Positions 14,609-15,207 of a stretch of 15,207 nucleotides of DNA are shown one piece after another. Source of the stretch: Porphyromonadaceae bacterium UBA7176 (GTDB lineage Bacteria; Bacteroidota; Bacteroidia; Bacteroidales; Muribaculaceae). The notes under the pieces are model-generated. The model searched no databases, had not been told where the DNA came from, and saw only the letters and a program-made list of their open reading frames with translations. The number at the start of each line of letters is the position of its first letter. Position 1 is the stretch's first letter. Location: assembly GCA_002491245.1 (NCBI GenBank), contig DKVO01000002.1:38757-53963 (forward strand), in the 5' to 3' direction. The position numbers were made by a program, and so were the translations under genes.

Positions 14609-14736
14609 TGCTGAGGTTTTGGGGCACGACTCGGAGAGTCGCGCTCCTATCGATGCCGACGTGATGCTGTGGGGTGAAAATGCGGAGTGTTGTCTTCCTA
14701 TCATGGCGGTGTCTATTTCAGGAGGTGGTGCGTTCT
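14550..14736 (+). repeat. Direct repeat, copy A
   Basis: This 187-base segment recurs at 15020-15207 with about 96% identity by eye (seven substitutions and one inserted G). It covers the last 59 bases of the EptA-like gene, its stop, and the following 128 bases. The repeat includes a small hairpin, CGACTC-GGA-GAGTCG (14627-14641). It may extend further, since copy B is cut by the window end. Confidence 0.95.
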
Positions 14737-14758
14737 GCAACTTTTATGGAGTGCGGAG

Positions 14759-14781
14759 GCACGCGCTTCGCGGTGCTTTTT
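14759..14781 (+). terminator. Intrinsic terminator-like hairpin
   Basis: GCACGCG, loop CTT, then CGCGGTGC: a 7-bp stem with one bulged G, followed by TTTTT (14777-14781). It is 150 bases after the EptA-like stop and is the first U-tract hairpin downstream of the operon. Confidence 0.55.
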
Positions 14782-14837
14782 ACCGGTGAGACGTGGGCCA
14801 CGCATGTCGCTACGCTCCATACGTGGTTAACCGAGAA

Positions 14838-14856
14838 GTCTCCGCGTTGCGGAGAC
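14838..14856 (+). other. Perfect 8-bp hairpin
   Basis: GTCTCCGC, loop GTT, GCGGAGAC. A TTTT run comes only 10 bases later (14867-14870), so it is not a standard terminator. It forms part of a series of compact GC-rich stems in this gene-free stretch. Confidence 0.6.
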
Positions 14857-14932
14857 GGTGCTGGTCTTTTGATTATGAGGCGGTGTCGCAAGACTGCTTA
14901 AATGGAGTATTTCATAATGTCAAAATCTATTA

Positions 14933-14973
14933 TACACGTCTAAAGGTGGCTTGTGGCTACCTTTAGACGTGTA
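14933..14973 (+). terminator. Strong 15-18 bp hairpin, probable terminator
   Basis: TACACGTCTAAAGGT pairs perfectly with ACCTTTAGACGTGTA (14959-14973), and three more pairs (one G-U) close a 5-base loop. Only AATTTG follows, and minus-strand sequence after it is ATAATAG. Like the palindrome at 394-429, it is a very strong stem without a clean U-tract. It may stop transcription from either side. Confidence 0.6.
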
Positions 14974-15019
14974 ATTTGATGTGATATGAAGAATATCCAG
15001 AGGACCCTACGCGGCATAA

Positions 15020-15207
15020 CTTTTGTGGAGAGGGTGCGCTCTGTTGATGGAGAGGTGTTACGTCCGGAAACTCACTGATGCTGAGGTTTTGGGGGCACGA
15101 CTCGGAGAGTCGCGCTCCTATCGATGCTGACGTGATGATATGGGGTGAAAATGCGGAGTGTTTTCTTCCTATCATGGCGTTGCCTATTTCAGGAGGTGGT
15201 GCGTTCT
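15020..15207 (+). repeat. Direct repeat, copy B (cut by window end)
   Basis: Second copy of 14550-14736, starting 470 bases after copy A. An extra G after the TTTT run shifts any reading frame shared with copy A. The copy of the EptA-like C-terminal codons here is not attached to a gene. The repeat reaches the last base of the window, so its full length is unknown. Confidence 0.95.

Larger units (their letters stand above)
14609..15207. other. 600-bp stretch without a convincing gene
   Basis: After the EptA-like stop there is no ORF with family resemblance, start context or consistent reading frame. The longest open frames (14572-14789 and 14963-15175) are either broken by the one-base insertion in copy B or lie antisense to the repeat. 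The region holds the two repeat copies and four hairpins (14627-14641, 14759-14776, 14838-14856 and 14933-14973). It is either a structured non-coding/repeat block or the eroded remains of duplicated sequence. Confidence 0.7.

Noticed and set aside
14572..14789. Small protein gene in repeat copy A
   Set aside because: It overlaps the end of the transferase gene in another frame, and the one-base insertion in copy B breaks the frame; no family resemblance.
14963..15175. Minus-strand small ORF across copy B
   Set aside because: It lies antisense to the repeat, starts within a hairpin-rich stretch and has no recognisable features.

Overview
The window looks like chromosomal DNA of a gut-type Bacteroidota, order Bacteroidales. 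The GC content appears moderately high and would suit Muribaculaceae, but the family-level placement is inference. The support is threefold: promoters of the Bacteroidota type (-7 box TAnnTTTG, seen upstream of pnp, the GH43 gene and the small regulator gene), no obvious Shine-Dalgarno sequences, and secreted glycan-cleaving enzymes including a Cys-Gly-Gly-Asp-Asp lipoprotein of the surface-export type.

Layout. Positions 2-370 hold the 3' end of an RluB/RsuA-type rRNA pseudouridine synthase. A perfect 36-bp palindrome (394-429) separates it from mfd (449-3805, transcription-repair coupling factor). Next is a secreted GH36-like alpha-galactosidase family enzyme (3870-6017). A 156-bp regulatory region follows, with three operator palindromes whose centres are exactly 61 bp apart. 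It precedes a HipB-like HTH regulator (6174-6377), which is followed by only a 12-codon stub of what looks like hipA. On the minus strand, pnp (6508-8766) ends at a strong terminator next to that stub. Also on the minus strand is a GH43 arabinanase-like lipoprotein (8912-9943).

Divergent from the GH43 gene is a two-gene plus-strand unit. The first gene encodes a 941-residue secreted protein that fuses a complete GH36 alpha-galactosidase to a complete glycerophosphodiester phosphodiesterase domain (10096-12921). Nineteen bases later comes a five-TM EptA-like phosphoethanolamine/phosphoglycerol transferase (12941-14608). The last 600 bp carry no convincing gene. They hold several hairpins and a direct repeat of at least 187 bp (period 470 bp) that begins inside the 3' end of the transferase gene and runs off the window.

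How the genes may work together. rluB, mfd and pnp are housekeeping. The glycosidases suggest alpha-galactoside and arabinan use without a SusC/SusD pair in view. The most unusual item is the GH36-GDPD fusion beside an envelope phospho-headgroup transferase. One protein would remove alpha-galactose and cleave a glycerophosphodiester, which suggests an alpha-galactosylated glycerophosphate substrate such as a decorated teichoic acid or a glycolipid headgroup. That substrate is a hypothesis, not something the sequence proves.
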